Numbered from the stretch's first letter, positions 1 through 7,292 are shown. The stretch: DNA of 26,737 nucleotides from Streptomyces sp. NRRL F-4489 (GCF_001509485.1 NZ_LLZI01000283.1:1-26737); one strand, 5' to 3'. A program made the numbers and translations. Notes: generated by a model from the letters alone, not told the origin.

Positions 1-1
1 G

Positions 2-652
2 GTCGAGTTGCTGGCGGGGGGGGTGGTTCGGGATGTGCATGTGGCGCGGCTGGTGGGGGTGGCGCGGCGGCAGGGGGTGGTGTTGCGGCTGATTCCGAAG
101 ATCGGGGACTTCGTGATGCCCGGGACGCCGATGCTGGCGGTGCACGGCGGGGCGGCGCCCTCGCGGCGGGCGTTGCGGTACACGGTGTCGGTGGGGGTGG
201 AGCGGACGTTCCACCACGATCTGGGGCTGGGGTTGCGGCAGCTTTCGGACATCGCGTTGCGGGCGCTGTCGCCGGCGGTGAACGATCCGACGACGGCGGT
301 GCAGTGCCTGGACCGGATCGTGCAGATCCTGGCAGTGGTGGCGAAACGGCCGCTGGGGACCGTTCACCATCTGGACCGGCGGGGAGCCGTGCGGCTGGTG
401 CGGAACGTACCGGGGTGGGCGGAGCTGGTGGATCTGGGGCTGACCGAGATCCGGGGGGTGGCGGCGCGGAGTCCGCAGGTCACGCGGCGGATGCTGGCGG
501 GGATCGACGATCTGCTGGGGCTGGTGCCGGCGGAGCGGCGGGAGCCGTTGGAGCGGCATCGGGGGCTGTTGGCGGGCGCGGTGGCGGAGGCCGCGGACTC
601 GGCGGAGGACGGGCGGTTCGCGTTGCGGCCGGATCGGCAGGGGATCGGGTAG
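2..652 (+). CDS. DUF2254 family membrane protein, C-terminal part (5' end outside window)
   Basis: The reading frame is already open at base 2 and runs to a TAG at 650-652, so only the C-terminal 216 or so residues are present. The visible part carries the conserved stretch of DUF2254 predicted membrane proteins: a histidine-containing RTFHHDLGLGLRQLSDIALR segment followed by ALSPAVNDPTTAVQCLDRI. The N-terminal transmembrane helices expected for the family would lie upstream of the window; the visible part is soluble-looking. The TTG at 8-10 is an internal codon, not a supported start. The biochemical function of the family is unknown to me. Family call is from motif recognition; confidence is high for family, none for function. 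Confidence 0.85.
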   Translation, partial: VELLAGGVVRDVHVARLVGVARRQGVVLRLIPKIGDFVMPGTPMLAVHGGAAPSRRALRYTVSVGVERTFHHDLGLGLRQLSDIALRALSPAVNDPTTAVQCLDRIVQILAVVAKRPLGTVHHLDRRGAVRLVRNVPGWAELVDLGLTEIRGVAARSPQVTRRMLAGIDDLLGLVPAERREPLERHRGLLAGAVAEAADSAEDGRFALRPDRQGIG

Positions 653-735
653 GGGCCTGCCTGGCCATGCGGCACGGCGCCCAACGCACCGGGAACGTGC
701 CCGGCCATTCCGGCGGGCTCCACCGGGCGGCGCCG

Positions 736-855
736 GAAAGCTGGTCGTACGCCCGCCGTGCAGCCGGAAAAGGCTCCGGGCACCTTCACGAAGCCGTCCT
801 TTACGAAGCCGCCCTTGACGAAGCTTTCCACTTCTTCGCCGCTGAGATCGAGCAC
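736..855 (-). pseudogene. Probable remnant of a phytanoyl-CoA dioxygenase family gene (N-terminus only)
   Basis: Reading from GTG at 855 gives VLDLSGEEVESFV followed by GFVKVPGAF, which resembles the first 30 residues of phytanoyl-CoA dioxygenase (Fe(II)/2-oxoglutarate) proteins. After about residue 30 the similarity stops: the frame becomes Arg/Pro-rich and runs into the end of the DUF2254 gene on the other strand. No iron-binding HxD motif follows. A 15-bp unit (GGCTTCGTNAAGG core) is present in three tandem copies between about 778 and 823, giving the peptide SFVKGGFVKDGFVK where relatives would have one copy fewer. I infer a truncated gene with a small tandem duplication. It could instead be a very short real ORF; no convincing Shine-Dalgarno precedes the GTG. 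Confidence 0.45.
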
Positions 856-954
856 GCTAGCAGTTACGCCCCTGTTGTCGGCGACGCCAGCCTCGGCAGC
901 GGGGGGGCCGGCAACTCCCTTGAGGAGAGAGCGAGTTGGAAGGCCGTGCGGCGG

Positions 955-1392
955 TCAGCCGGTGGTCGGCCGCGGAGTCTCGGGGCGGTCCTGGGTGCCG
1001 TTGGCGGTGCCGTTGCTGTTGCCGTTGTCGGCGACGGCGCGGTCGGCGATGGCGCGGTGGTGGCGGACCACTTCATCGATGATGAAGTTGAGGAACTTCT
1101 CGGCGAACGCCGGGTCCAGGCGGGCCTCTTCGGCCAGGCGGCGCAGGCGGGCGATCTGGGCGGCCTCGCGGGCCGGGTCGGCGGGCGGCAGGCTGTGCCG
1201 GGCCTTGAGTTCGCCGACCTGCTGGGTGCACTTGAAGCGCTCGGCGAGCAGGTGGACGAGCGCGGCGTCGAGGTTGTCGATGCTGCTGCGCAGGTGGAGC
1301 AGCCGCTCCCGGGCCGCCTCGTCGGCGACGGAGGTCGCGTCGCCGGTCGCCGGTGCGGTCCCGCCGGTCGCCGGCGCTGTCCCTTCGCTCAT
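955..1392 (-). CDS. Chorismate mutase, stand-alone AroQ type
   Basis: Predicted to convert chorismate to prephenate in phenylalanine/tyrosine synthesis, in the cytoplasm. The 145-residue protein has the all-helical AroQ core at about residues 27-115. Aligned by eye with the E. coli P-protein domain, it keeps R35, R52, K63, D72, R75 and E76 as chorismate-binding residues. The glutamine late in the last helix of the E. coli enzyme is a histidine here (H112, in IIDEVVRHH). The N-terminus has a duplicated GTAPATG segment (a DNA direct repeat) and the C-terminus a short Asn/Gly run (NGNSNGTANGT); both look like disordered tails. There is no fused prephenate dehydratase or dehydrogenase. ATG at 1392 is the only start giving a full core; a weak AGGAA lies about 13 nt upstream. 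The neighbouring GntR gene is on the same strand, 351 bp upstream. Confidence 0.9.
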   Translation of the reverse strand: MSEGTAPATGGTAPATGDATSVADEAARERLLHLRSSIDNLDAALVHLLAERFKCTQQVGELKARHSLPPADPAREAAQIARLRRLAEEARLDPAFAEKFLNFIIDEVVRHHRAIADRAVADNGNSNGTANGTQDRPETPRPTTG

Positions 1393-1421
1393 GTGCGTCT
1401 CGCCGTTCCTGGTCGGTTTCT

Positions 1422-1460
1422 GGGTGGGTTCGGGGTGGGTTCGGGGTGGGTTGGGGGTTG
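1422..1460 (+). repeat. Tandem G-run repeat (G-quadruplex-prone) in the chorismate mutase leader
   Basis: Repeated units of GGG-T-GGG-TTC-GGGG followed by GGGGG make at least seven closely spaced runs of three or more G on the + strand. This strand is the template for the chorismate mutase gene, and the tract begins about 30 bp upstream of its ATG. The remaining spacer (1461-1743) shows only GC-rich short repeats such as GGCCATTCCGG, and no gene. Confidence 0.7.
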
Positions 1461-1743
1461 GTGTGCGGGTCGGTTCATGGGGCGCTTTGTGGGGTTGCGT
1501 CCCTGATCAGCGGGTGCGTGATCGCCTGCACCCTACCCGGCGGGGCGCCGCGGACCGCCGCTGGTCTCGCGGATCGGACGGGCACCGGGTGGGAGGGGTG
1601 AAGACCAGCCATTCCGGCCGGGCCATTCCGGTCGGGCCGCTCGGGCGGGCCGGGCGCTCCCCCGGCCCCGGCTTGCCCGCAGGCCGGCCGCCGCTCCTCT
1701 GACCCGGCGAGCGCCCGGTGGGCCGGGCCGGCCCGGCGCGCCC

Positions 1744-2427
1744 TCAGGCGTCCCCGCCCTCGCGTTCCACGTACATCCGGCGGGCGCGCTCGGTGTGGGC
1801 GCGCATCACCGCGGCGGCGCGGGTCTCGTCGCCCGCGGCGATCGCGGCGGTCAGCTCGCGGTGTTCGGCCCAGGACCGCGGGCCGCGGCGGCGGGCGACC
1901 GGGGCGGCGTACCAGCGCACCCGCCGTCCGACCTGCGCGGTCAGTGCGGCCAGCACCGCGTTGCCGGCCAGTTCGGTCACCTTGGTGTGGAACGCGGCGT
2001 CGAGCGCGAGCGCGGTCTCCGCCTCACCGTCCCGGACGGCCCGTTCGCCCTGCTCGCAGAGGCGCTCCAGCTCGGCGACGCCGGCCGGGTCGGCGTGGCC
2101 CGCGGCGAGCCGGGCGGCCTCGGCCTCCAGCAGTGTGCGGACGGTGCACAGCTGGCCGGCCTCCTCCTCGGTGGGCCGGCGGACGAACGCGCCCTGGGCC
2201 GGGCGCAGCTCGACCCACCCCTCGGTGCTGAGCCGCTGGAGCGCCTCGCGGACCGGCTGGCGGGAGACCCCGAGATGACCCGCCAGCTCGCCCTCGACCA
2301 GATGCTGACCGGGCCCGAGCGCGCGGGTGGCGATGAGATCGAGCAGCGCCTCGTGGACGCGCTCGCGCAGCGGGCCGGGACGGTCGAGCTTCGGAACGGC
2401 GCCTTCCGGCAGCCTTCTGGACAGCAT
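1744..2427 (-). CDS. GntR family transcriptional regulator, FadR/FCD subfamily
   Basis: A 227-residue DNA-binding regulator. The winged helix-turn-helix spans roughly residues 14-83, with the GntR signature in ELAGHLGVSRQPVREALQRL. An all-helical FCD ligand-binding domain follows (about 92-215), with the acidic/His metal-site pattern DAAFHTKV in the expected place. FCD regulators typically bind small carboxylates, sometimes through a metal; the ligand here cannot be read from sequence. I chose ATG 2427 because it has AGGGGG 7 nt upstream and removes a non-conserved extension that would run through the promoter region. The gene is divergent from fdhD, and a GTATAC-centred dyad lies about 30 bp upstream of the start, so autoregulation is likely (inference). 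Confidence 0.9.
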   Translation of the reverse strand: MLSRRLPEGAVPKLDRPGPLRERVHEALLDLIATRALGPGQHLVEGELAGHLGVSRQPVREALQRLSTEGWVELRPAQGAFVRRPTEEEAGQLCTVRTLLEAEAARLAAGHADPAGVAELERLCEQGERAVRDGEAETALALDAAFHTKVTELAGNAVLAALTAQVGRRVRWYAAPVARRRGPRSWAEHRELTAAIAAGDETRAAAVMRAHTERARRMYVEREGGDA

Positions 2428-2452
2428 CGAGGCCCCCTGGAACGAATTGGTT

Positions 2453-2464
2453 ATCGTATACAGT
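2453..2464. promoter_or_regulatory. Candidate operator of the GntR/FCD regulator
   Basis: The dodecamer ATCGTATACAGT contains a perfect GTATAC palindrome with A/T-leaning flanks, standing out against GC-rich surroundings. Several FCD-type GntR regulators recognise sites centred on GTATAC (family knowledge). It sits between the divergent GntR and fdhD starts, 26 bp from the GntR start codon and 105 bp from fdhD. On the minus strand it overlaps a plausible -10 (TACGAT). Confidence 0.55.
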
Positions 2465-2568
2465 TTACCGAGGGCACTTCTTCCGCGCGGCGCGTATGCG
2501 CGACCTCCCGCGCCCGCGCACAGCGGCACACCGCGCACCGCGGCGAACAGAACCGGGGCTGATCAGAC

Positions 2569-3429
2569 ATGGGACGGGTCACCGAGCGACGCCGCGTCAT
2601 CCGGATCCGCGACGGCGCGGTGAGCAGCCGGCCGGACACCCTGGTCGCCGAGGAACCGCTGGAGATCCGGCTGAACGGCCGGCCGCTGGCGATCACCATG
2701 CGCACCCCGGGCGACGACTTCGCGCTGGCGGTGGGCTTCCTGGTCAGCGAGGGCGTACTGGCGAGCGCGGACGAGCTGGCGAACATCGTGTACTGCGCGG
2801 GGGCCACCGAGGACGGCCGCAACACCTACAACGTGGTCGACGTCCGGCTGGCGGACGGCGTGCCGGTCCCGGACATCACCCTGGAGCGGAACGTCTACAC
2901 CACGTCCTCGTGCGGCCTGTGCGGCAAGGCGAGCCTGGACGCCGTACGGACCACCGCCCGCTGGTCGCTGGACACCGCCGCGGAGCCGGCGACGCGGATC
3001 GAACCGGCGACCCTGGCGGCGCTCCCCGGGCGGCTGCGGGCCGCCCAGCGCGTCTTCGCGCGGACCGGCGGGCTGCACGCGGCGGCCCTGTTCACCGCGG
3101 ACGGCGAACTGCTCGACGTCCGGGAGGACGTGGGGCGCCACAACGCGGTGGACAAGATCGTCGGGCGGGCGCTCCAGGACGGGCGGCTGCCGCTGTCGTC
3201 GGCCGTGCTGATGGTCTCCGGGCGGGCCTCGTTCGAACTGGCGCAGAAGGCCGTGATGGCCGGGATCCCCGTCCTGGCCGCCGTCTCCGCGCCGTCCTCA
3301 CTGGCCGTCGACCTGGCCGCCGAGACCGGGCTGACGCTGGTCGGCTTCCTGCGCGGGGCGTCGATGAATGTGTACGCGGGTGAGCGGCGGCTGGTGCTCG
3401 ACCCTCCGCCGGCCACCACCGAGGACTGA
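2569..3429 (+). CDS. fdhD: FdhD, formate dehydrogenase sulfurtransferase/accessory protein
   Basis: FdhD transfers sulfur from a cysteine desulfurase to the molybdenum bis-MGD cofactor, which is needed for formate dehydrogenase activity; it is cytoplasmic. The 286-residue protein has the family landmarks: EEPLEIRLNG near the N-terminus, TPGDDFALAVGFL, the sulfur-relay cysteine pair in TTSSCGLCGK (C115 and C118), REDVGRHNAVDKIVG, GRASFELAQKA and the C-terminal GFLRGASMNVYAG. Length is normal. The ATG at 2569 has only a weak GGGG upstream, but no better start exists. No formate dehydrogenase gene is in this window, so the client enzyme must be elsewhere. It converges with the MarR gene with only 8 bp between the stops. 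Confidence 0.95.
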   Translation: MGRVTERRRVIRIRDGAVSSRPDTLVAEEPLEIRLNGRPLAITMRTPGDDFALAVGFLVSEGVLASADELANIVYCAGATEDGRNTYNVVDVRLADGVPVPDITLERNVYTTSSCGLCGKASLDAVRTTARWSLDTAAEPATRIEPATLAALPGRLRAAQRVFARTGGLHAAALFTADGELLDVREDVGRHNAVDKIVGRALQDGRLPLSSAVLMVSGRASFELAQKAVMAGIPVLAAVSAPSSLAVDLAAETGLTLVGFLRGASMNVYAGERRLVLDPPPATTED

Positions 3430-3437
3430 TCCGGGCG

Positions 3438-3980
3438 TCAGGCCCGCACTCCGGGTCCTGGCGCTCCGGCCTCCCCCGGGGCCTCCGTCCCCCCGGGAGC
3501 CTCGGTCTTGCCCGGGCTCACGATCCGGGTCAGGAGGGCGACGAGCTGGGCGCGCTCCTCGGGGGTGAGGGCGGCGGTCAGCTCGGCGTTGGCCTGGTCA
3601 CCGAGGCGGGCGGTGCGGTGCAGCCGCCGTGTGCCGTCCGCCGAGATCTCGATGGCGTTCTTCCGGCGGTCCTTGGGGTCCGGGGTGCGGGTGACCAGGC
3701 CGTCCCGCTGGAGGTCGTTGACGATCGCGACGATGTCCTTGGGGTCGATACCGACCGTGCGGCTCAGCTCGGCCTGGGAGACGGGGCCGAGTTCGGCGAC
3801 CGCGGAGAGCACGGCGTGGTGCATCATCCGCATGCCCTCGGTGGCGAGCGCCTCGGCGACGAGCCGGTGGCCGCGGGCGGCGGCGCGGCCGAGCAGCCAG
3901 CTGGGGAGGGCGCGGATCCCGCTGGGGGCGTACGGGGCGGAGGGGTGGTCGGACATGGGATCACCGTAACGGGGATTCAT
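3438..3980 (-). CDS. MarR family transcriptional regulator
   Basis: A 180-residue winged-helix regulator. The core runs from about residue 20 to 150; the recognition part reads QAELSRTVGIDPKDIVAIVNDLQRDGLVTR, then the wing DPKDRRKNAIEIS, typical of MarR proteins. I prefer ATG 3980 (MNPRYGDPMSDH) because GGAG lies 6 nt upstream; ATG 3956 (MSDHPS) is the alternative but has only a weak site. The C-terminal tail repeats the GTEAPG/GEAGAPG theme and looks disordered. The gene is divergent from a quinone-oxidoreductase-like gene, and two operator-like dyads lie in the spacer, so it probably represses that gene in response to a quinone or phenolic signal (inference from the common MarR/QOR arrangement). 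Confidence 0.9.
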   Translation of the reverse strand: MNPRYGDPMSDHPSAPYAPSGIRALPSWLLGRAAARGHRLVAEALATEGMRMMHHAVLSAVAELGPVSQAELSRTVGIDPKDIVAIVNDLQRDGLVTRTPDPKDRRKNAIEISADGTRRLHRTARLGDQANAELTAALTPEERAQLVALLTRIVSPGKTEAPGGTEAPGEAGAPGPGVRA

Positions 3981-4118
3981 GGGGAGCTCCAACGAAACCG
4001 ACCCGGCAGTGACCGGCACCGATCCGACACCGACGGGCACCTCTGTCCCAGCCCGGCCCCTGGCCCGGCCCCGGCCCCGACCCCGGGCCAGCGCCTGAGT
4101 ACCCCTCCGGGGAAACCA

Positions 4119-4131
4119 TTGGGGTCCCCAA
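4119..4131. promoter_or_regulatory. Operator-like dyad O1, overlapping the -35 of the oxidoreductase promoter
   Basis: TTGGGGTCCCCAA is a perfect odd-length palindrome. Its left half TTGGGG also forms the -35 hexamer of the promoter annotated at 4119-4147. A closely related dyad lies 28 bp downstream (centre to centre). Confidence 0.6.
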
Positions 4132-4147
4132 CGTTCTCTGCTATCGT
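4119..4147 (+). promoter_or_regulatory. Candidate promoter of the quinone-oxidoreductase-like gene
   Basis: -35 TTGGGG (4119-4124) and -10 TATCGT (4142-4147) are separated by exactly 17 bp, with a TG-C extension directly before the -10. Transcription would start near 4154, leaving a leader of about 50 nt with the ribosome binding site GGAGGT at 4191-4196. Confidence 0.5.
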
Positions 4148-4159
4148 TGGGGCTCCCAA
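4147..4159. promoter_or_regulatory. Operator-like dyad O2, at the predicted transcription start
   Basis: TTGGGGCTCCCAA matches O1 (TTGGGGTCCCCAA) at 11 of 13 positions and is itself a near-perfect dyad. It covers the end of the -10 and the predicted start site, so a repressor on O1 and O2 would block the promoter at both ends. Confidence 0.6.
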
Positions 4160-4203
4160 TGAAACGGCCGCGCCCGCGGCCCGTTCGTACGGAGGTGTCG
4201 GCC

Positions 4204-5145
4204 ATGCGCCGTGTTCGATTCCATGCCTATGGCGGTCCCGAGGTGCTGCGCCTGGAGGAGGCCGAGGACCCGGTGCCGGGCCCCGGTGACCTGCTCGTAC
4301 GGACCGAGGCGATCGGGGTCACCCTGCCGTCGGTGCGCCGGGTGCGCGGCGACGGCAAGGGCGGCGGCGATCCGCTGCCCGGTGTCATCGGCGGGGAGAT
4401 CGCCGGTGAGGTCATCGCGATCGGCAGCGAGGTCACCGGTTTCGCGGTCGGCGACCGGGTCACCTCGCTCACCCTCACCGGCTCGTACGGCGAACTCGCC
4501 CTGGCCCCGGCCTTCCTGGCCAGCCGCATACCCGACGGCGCGAGCGCGGTGGAGGCGGTGGCGCTGGTGCGCGGCGGGCATGTCGCGCTGGCCGCGCTGA
4601 GCACCGCCGCGCCGGCCGGCGGCGAGTCCGTGCTGATCACCGGCGCGGCCAGCGGCACCGGGCACCTCGCCGTCCAACTGGCCAAGCTCCAGGGCGTACC
4701 GCGGGTGGTCGCGGCGGTCAGCTCGCCGGCCAAGGCGGAGTTCCTGTACGGGCTGGGCGCCGATGAGGTGGTGACGTACGACCAGGAGTCCTGGGGCGAG
4801 CCGGTCGACATCGTGCTGGACGGGGTCGGCGGGGAGCTGCTGCCGCGCGCGCTGGCGGCGGTGGCACCGGGCGGGCGGCTGATCTTCTTCAACTCCGGCG
4901 GCGGTACGGTCCCGGCGTACGAGCTGCTGGCGGGGGCGAAGACCATCACCGGGCTGACCATGCGGCGGTTCTCCACCGTCCACCGGGAGCGGTACGAGCG
5001 GCACCGGGAGGAGCTGTGGGAGCTGGCCGGGGCCGGGCGGCTGCGGGCCGCGGTGCACGCCGAACTGCCGCTGGCGGACGCCGCGAAGGCCCACGAGATC
5101 ATCGAGGGGCGGGCCAACCTGGGGAAGGTGGTGCTGCGGCCGTGA
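4204..5145 (+). CDS. Zinc-free MDR-superfamily NAD(P)H:quinone oxidoreductase-like protein
   Basis: A 313-residue medium-chain dehydrogenase/reductase. The N-terminal GroES-like domain (about 1-125) includes PGPGDLLVRTEAIGV and GGEIAGEVIAIG; the Rossmann domain has the nucleotide loop GAASGTGHLAVQLAK (about 147-161). The structural-zinc cysteine cluster and catalytic Cys/His of zinc alcohol dehydrogenases are absent, which places it with quinone oxidoreductases or enoyl reductases of the family. It probably reduces quinones or other alpha,beta-unsaturated carbonyls with NADPH in the cytoplasm; the substrate is not readable. ATG 4204 has GGAGGT 7 nt upstream. The gene is divergent from a MarR regulator with two operator-like sites in its promoter. 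Confidence 0.88.
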   Translation: MRRVRFHAYGGPEVLRLEEAEDPVPGPGDLLVRTEAIGVTLPSVRRVRGDGKGGGDPLPGVIGGEIAGEVIAIGSEVTGFAVGDRVTSLTLTGSYGELALAPAFLASRIPDGASAVEAVALVRGGHVALAALSTAAPAGGESVLITGAASGTGHLAVQLAKLQGVPRVVAAVSSPAKAEFLYGLGADEVVTYDQESWGEPVDIVLDGVGGELLPRALAAVAPGGRLIFFNSGGGTVPAYELLAGAKTITGLTMRRFSTVHRERYERHREELWELAGAGRLRAAVHAELPLADAAKAHEIIEGRANLGKVVLRP

Positions 5146-5169
5146 GGGGGCTGGGTCGCCCCAGTCCCT
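5146..5169. terminator. Hairpin between convergent oxidoreductase and transporter genes
   Basis: Directly after the oxidoreductase TGA, CTGGG (5151-5155) pairs with CCCAG (5160-5164) around a TCGC loop, and the stem extends outward with G-C and G-T pairs to 5146/5169. There is no U-tract. Plausible shared terminator for the two converging genes. Confidence 0.4.
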
Positions 5170-5177
5170 CCGCCCCG

Positions 5178-6257
5178 TCAGACCGCTCCCCGCACCGTGT
5201 CCCGGCCCGGGCCGTCCCCGGCCGGAGCACCGGCCGCCCGACCGCCGTCACCCGATGCCGGCGCGGGCGTCTCGTCCGCCTCCCCCGCCCGCGCCGCGTA
5301 CCGCTTGGCGAGGACGGCGCACACCATCAGCTGCATCTGGTGGAACAGCATCAGCGGCAGCACCGCCAGCCCGGCCTGGGCGCCGAAGAGGACGCTGGCC
5401 ATCGGGAGCCCGGCGGCCAGGCTCTTCTTGGAGCCGGCGAAGGTGATCGCGATCCGGTCCGCGCGCGGGAAGCCGAGCTTCTTCGAGCCGTACGAGGTGA
5501 GCGTCAGCATGACGGCCAGCAGCACCGCCTCCACGCCCAGCAGGCACAGCAGCCGCAGCGGGGAGACCTGGTGCCAGATGCCCGCCACCATGCCGGTGCT
5601 GAACGCGGCGTAGACCACCAGCAGGATCGAGCCGCGGTCGACGTAGCCGAGGACCTTCTTGTGGCGGGTGAGGAAGCCGCCGACCCAGCGCCGCAGGAAC
5701 TGCCCGGCCAGGAACGGCAGCAGCAGCTGGCAGACGATCGAGACCAGCGAGTGCGCGGAGAAGCCGCCGCCGTCACCGTGCAGCACCAGCCCCGCCAGCA
5801 GCGGCGTCAGGACGATCCCCACCAGGCTGGAGAACGAGCCGGCGCAGATCGCCGCCGCCACGTTGCCGCGCGCGATGGAGGTGAACGCGATGGAGGACTG
5901 GACCGTCGAGGGCACCAGGCACAGGAACAGCAGCCCGGTGTACAGGGCGGGCGGCAGGACGTACGGAACCAGGACGCGGGCGGCCAGGCCCAGTACCGGG
6001 AAGAGCGCGAACGTGCAGAGCAGCGTGGTCAGATGGAGCCGCCAGTGGCGCAGGCCGTCCATCGCCTCCCGGGTGGAGAGCCGCGCCCCGTAGAGGAAGA
6101 AGAGCAGGGCGACGGCCCCGGTGGAGGCGCCGTCGGCGGCGGTCGCCACGGCGCCGCGGGCGGGCAGCAGGGCGGCCAGCCCGACCGTGCCGAGCAGCGC
6201 GAGGATGTAGCCGTCCACGGGGAGCCAGGAGGGCAGGCGGAACGCAGGGCGGGGCAT
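5178..6257 (-). CDS. Bile acid:sodium symporter (BASS/SBF-like, YfeH type) family transporter
   Basis: A 359-residue integral membrane protein with about nine or ten hydrophobic helices across residues 12-325 and a hydrophilic Ala/Gly/Asp-rich tail. Family-like features include LLFFLYGARLS in the second helix, FLCLVPSTVQSSIAFTSIARGNVAAAICAGSFSS in the middle and FAGSKKSLAAGLPMA near the C-terminal side, matching SBF-like proteins of the YfeH type. Such proteins transport organic anions with sodium; the substrate here is unknown. ATG 6257 is preceded by AAGAGAG. It is divergent from a LysR regulator, so transport is probably controlled by the ligand that regulator senses (inference). Confidence 0.88.
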   Translation of the reverse strand: MPRPAFRLPSWLPVDGYILALLGTVGLAALLPARGAVATAADGASTGAVALLFFLYGARLSTREAMDGLRHWRLHLTTLLCTFALFPVLGLAARVLVPYVLPPALYTGLLFLCLVPSTVQSSIAFTSIARGNVAAAICAGSFSSLVGIVLTPLLAGLVLHGDGGGFSAHSLVSIVCQLLLPFLAGQFLRRWVGGFLTRHKKVLGYVDRGSILLVVYAAFSTGMVAGIWHQVSPLRLLCLLGVEAVLLAVMLTLTSYGSKKLGFPRADRIAITFAGSKKSLAAGLPMASVLFGAQAGLAVLPLMLFHQMQLMVCAVLAKRYAARAGEADETPAPASGDGGRAAGAPAGDGPGRDTVRGAV

Positions 6258-6383
6258 GGTCTCTCTTCGGGGTCGGTGGCTGACGGGCGGTGGCGCAGCC
6301 GACGGGCGGTAGCCCATGGGCTTGACGCCCCCAGGGTGCCGGTTCGCGCGGTCATCGGGAACCCCGTTCACCGTGCTGACTGC

Positions 6384-6400
6384 CATCATGGAATGCGATG
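6384..6400. promoter_or_regulatory. Candidate LysR box
   Basis: CATC-N9-GATG is an inverted repeat containing the T-N11-A arrangement (T6386, A6398) expected of LysR-family binding sites. It lies 29 bp upstream of the LysR start and 127 bp upstream of the divergent transporter start. Confidence 0.45.
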
Positions 6401-6428
6401 ACTGCTGGAGTCGTAGGAGGTGGCGGCC

Positions 6429-7292
6429 GTGTTCGAGCCCGGGCAGCTGCGGACGTTCCTGGCCGTGGCGCAGACGCTGAGCTTCACGCAGGCCGCGCAC
6501 CGGCTGGGGCTGCGCCAGTCCACGGTCAGCCAGCATGTGCGGAAGCTGGAGGAGGCGGCCGGGCGGCGGCTGTTCGCCAGGGACACCCACGGCGTGGACC
6601 TCACCGAGGACGGCGAGGCGATGCTGGGGTTCGCGCGCACCATCCTGGAGGCGAACGAGCGGGCGGCGAGCTTCTTCGCCGGGACGCGGCTGCGCGGGCG
6701 GCTGCGGTTCGGGGCGTCCGAGGACTTCGTGCTGACCCGGATGCCGGAGGTGCTGGAAGGGTTCCGGCGGGACCACCCCGAGGTCGATCTGGAGCTGACC
6801 GTGGAGCTGTCCGGCACGCTGCACGAGCTGCTGGCGGCCGGGCGGCTGGATCTCGTCCTGGCCAAACGGCGGCCGGAGGGTCCGCGGGGGCGCCTGGTGT
6901 GGCGGGACCGGCTGGTGTGGGTGGGCGGTGAGCGGCTGCGGCTGGATCCGGGGCGGCCCGTTCCGCTGGTCGTTTTCCCGCCACCCGCGGTGACCCGGGC
7001 GCGGGCGCTGGAGGCGCTGGAGCGGCAGGGCCGGGAGTGGCGGATCGCCTGCACCAGCGGGAGCCTGAACGGGCTGGTCGCGGCGACCCGGGCCGGGCTG
7101 GGCGTGATGGCGCACTCCCTGGGGATGATCCCGCCGGGGCTGGTCCGGATACCGGCGCGGGCCGGGCTGCCGGAACTGGGCGATGTCGACTTCGCGCTGC
7201 TGTACGGGCCGCGCCGGGGGGCGGCGCACGGGCCGGCGGAGGCGCTGGCCGAGGCGATCCTGGCGGGCGGCGACCGGCTCCATCTCCCGTGA
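6429..7292 (+). CDS. LysR family transcriptional regulator
   Basis: A 287-residue regulator with an N-terminal winged helix-turn-helix (about 3-62: LRTFLAVAQTLSFTQAAHRLGLRQSTVSQHVRKLE) and a C-terminal periplasmic-binding-protein-like effector domain (about 85-280). I place the start at GTG 6429, with AGGAGG at 6415-6420; the earlier GTG at 6420 would overlap that ribosome binding site. It is divergent from the BASS-family transporter gene and presumably regulates it and itself through the dyad at 6384-6400. The effector is unknown. The stop is followed by a 350-bp spacer. Confidence 0.92.
   Translation: MFEPGQLRTFLAVAQTLSFTQAAHRLGLRQSTVSQHVRKLEEAAGRRLFARDTHGVDLTEDGEAMLGFARTILEANERAASFFAGTRLRGRLRFGASEDFVLTRMPEVLEGFRRDHPEVDLELTVELSGTLHELLAAGRLDLVLAKRRPEGPRGRLVWRDRLVWVGGERLRLDPGRPVPLVVFPPPAVTRARALEALERQGREWRIACTSGSLNGLVAATRAGLGVMAHSLGMIPPGLVRIPARAGLPELGDVDFALLYGPRRGAAHGPAEALAEAILAGGDRLHLP

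Noticed and set aside
304..1506. Long open frame on the + strand across the DUF2254 end and chorismate mutase gene
   Set aside because: Composition is Gly/Ala/Arg-rich shadow translation opposite or out of frame with two recognisable genes; no domain and no ribosome binding site.
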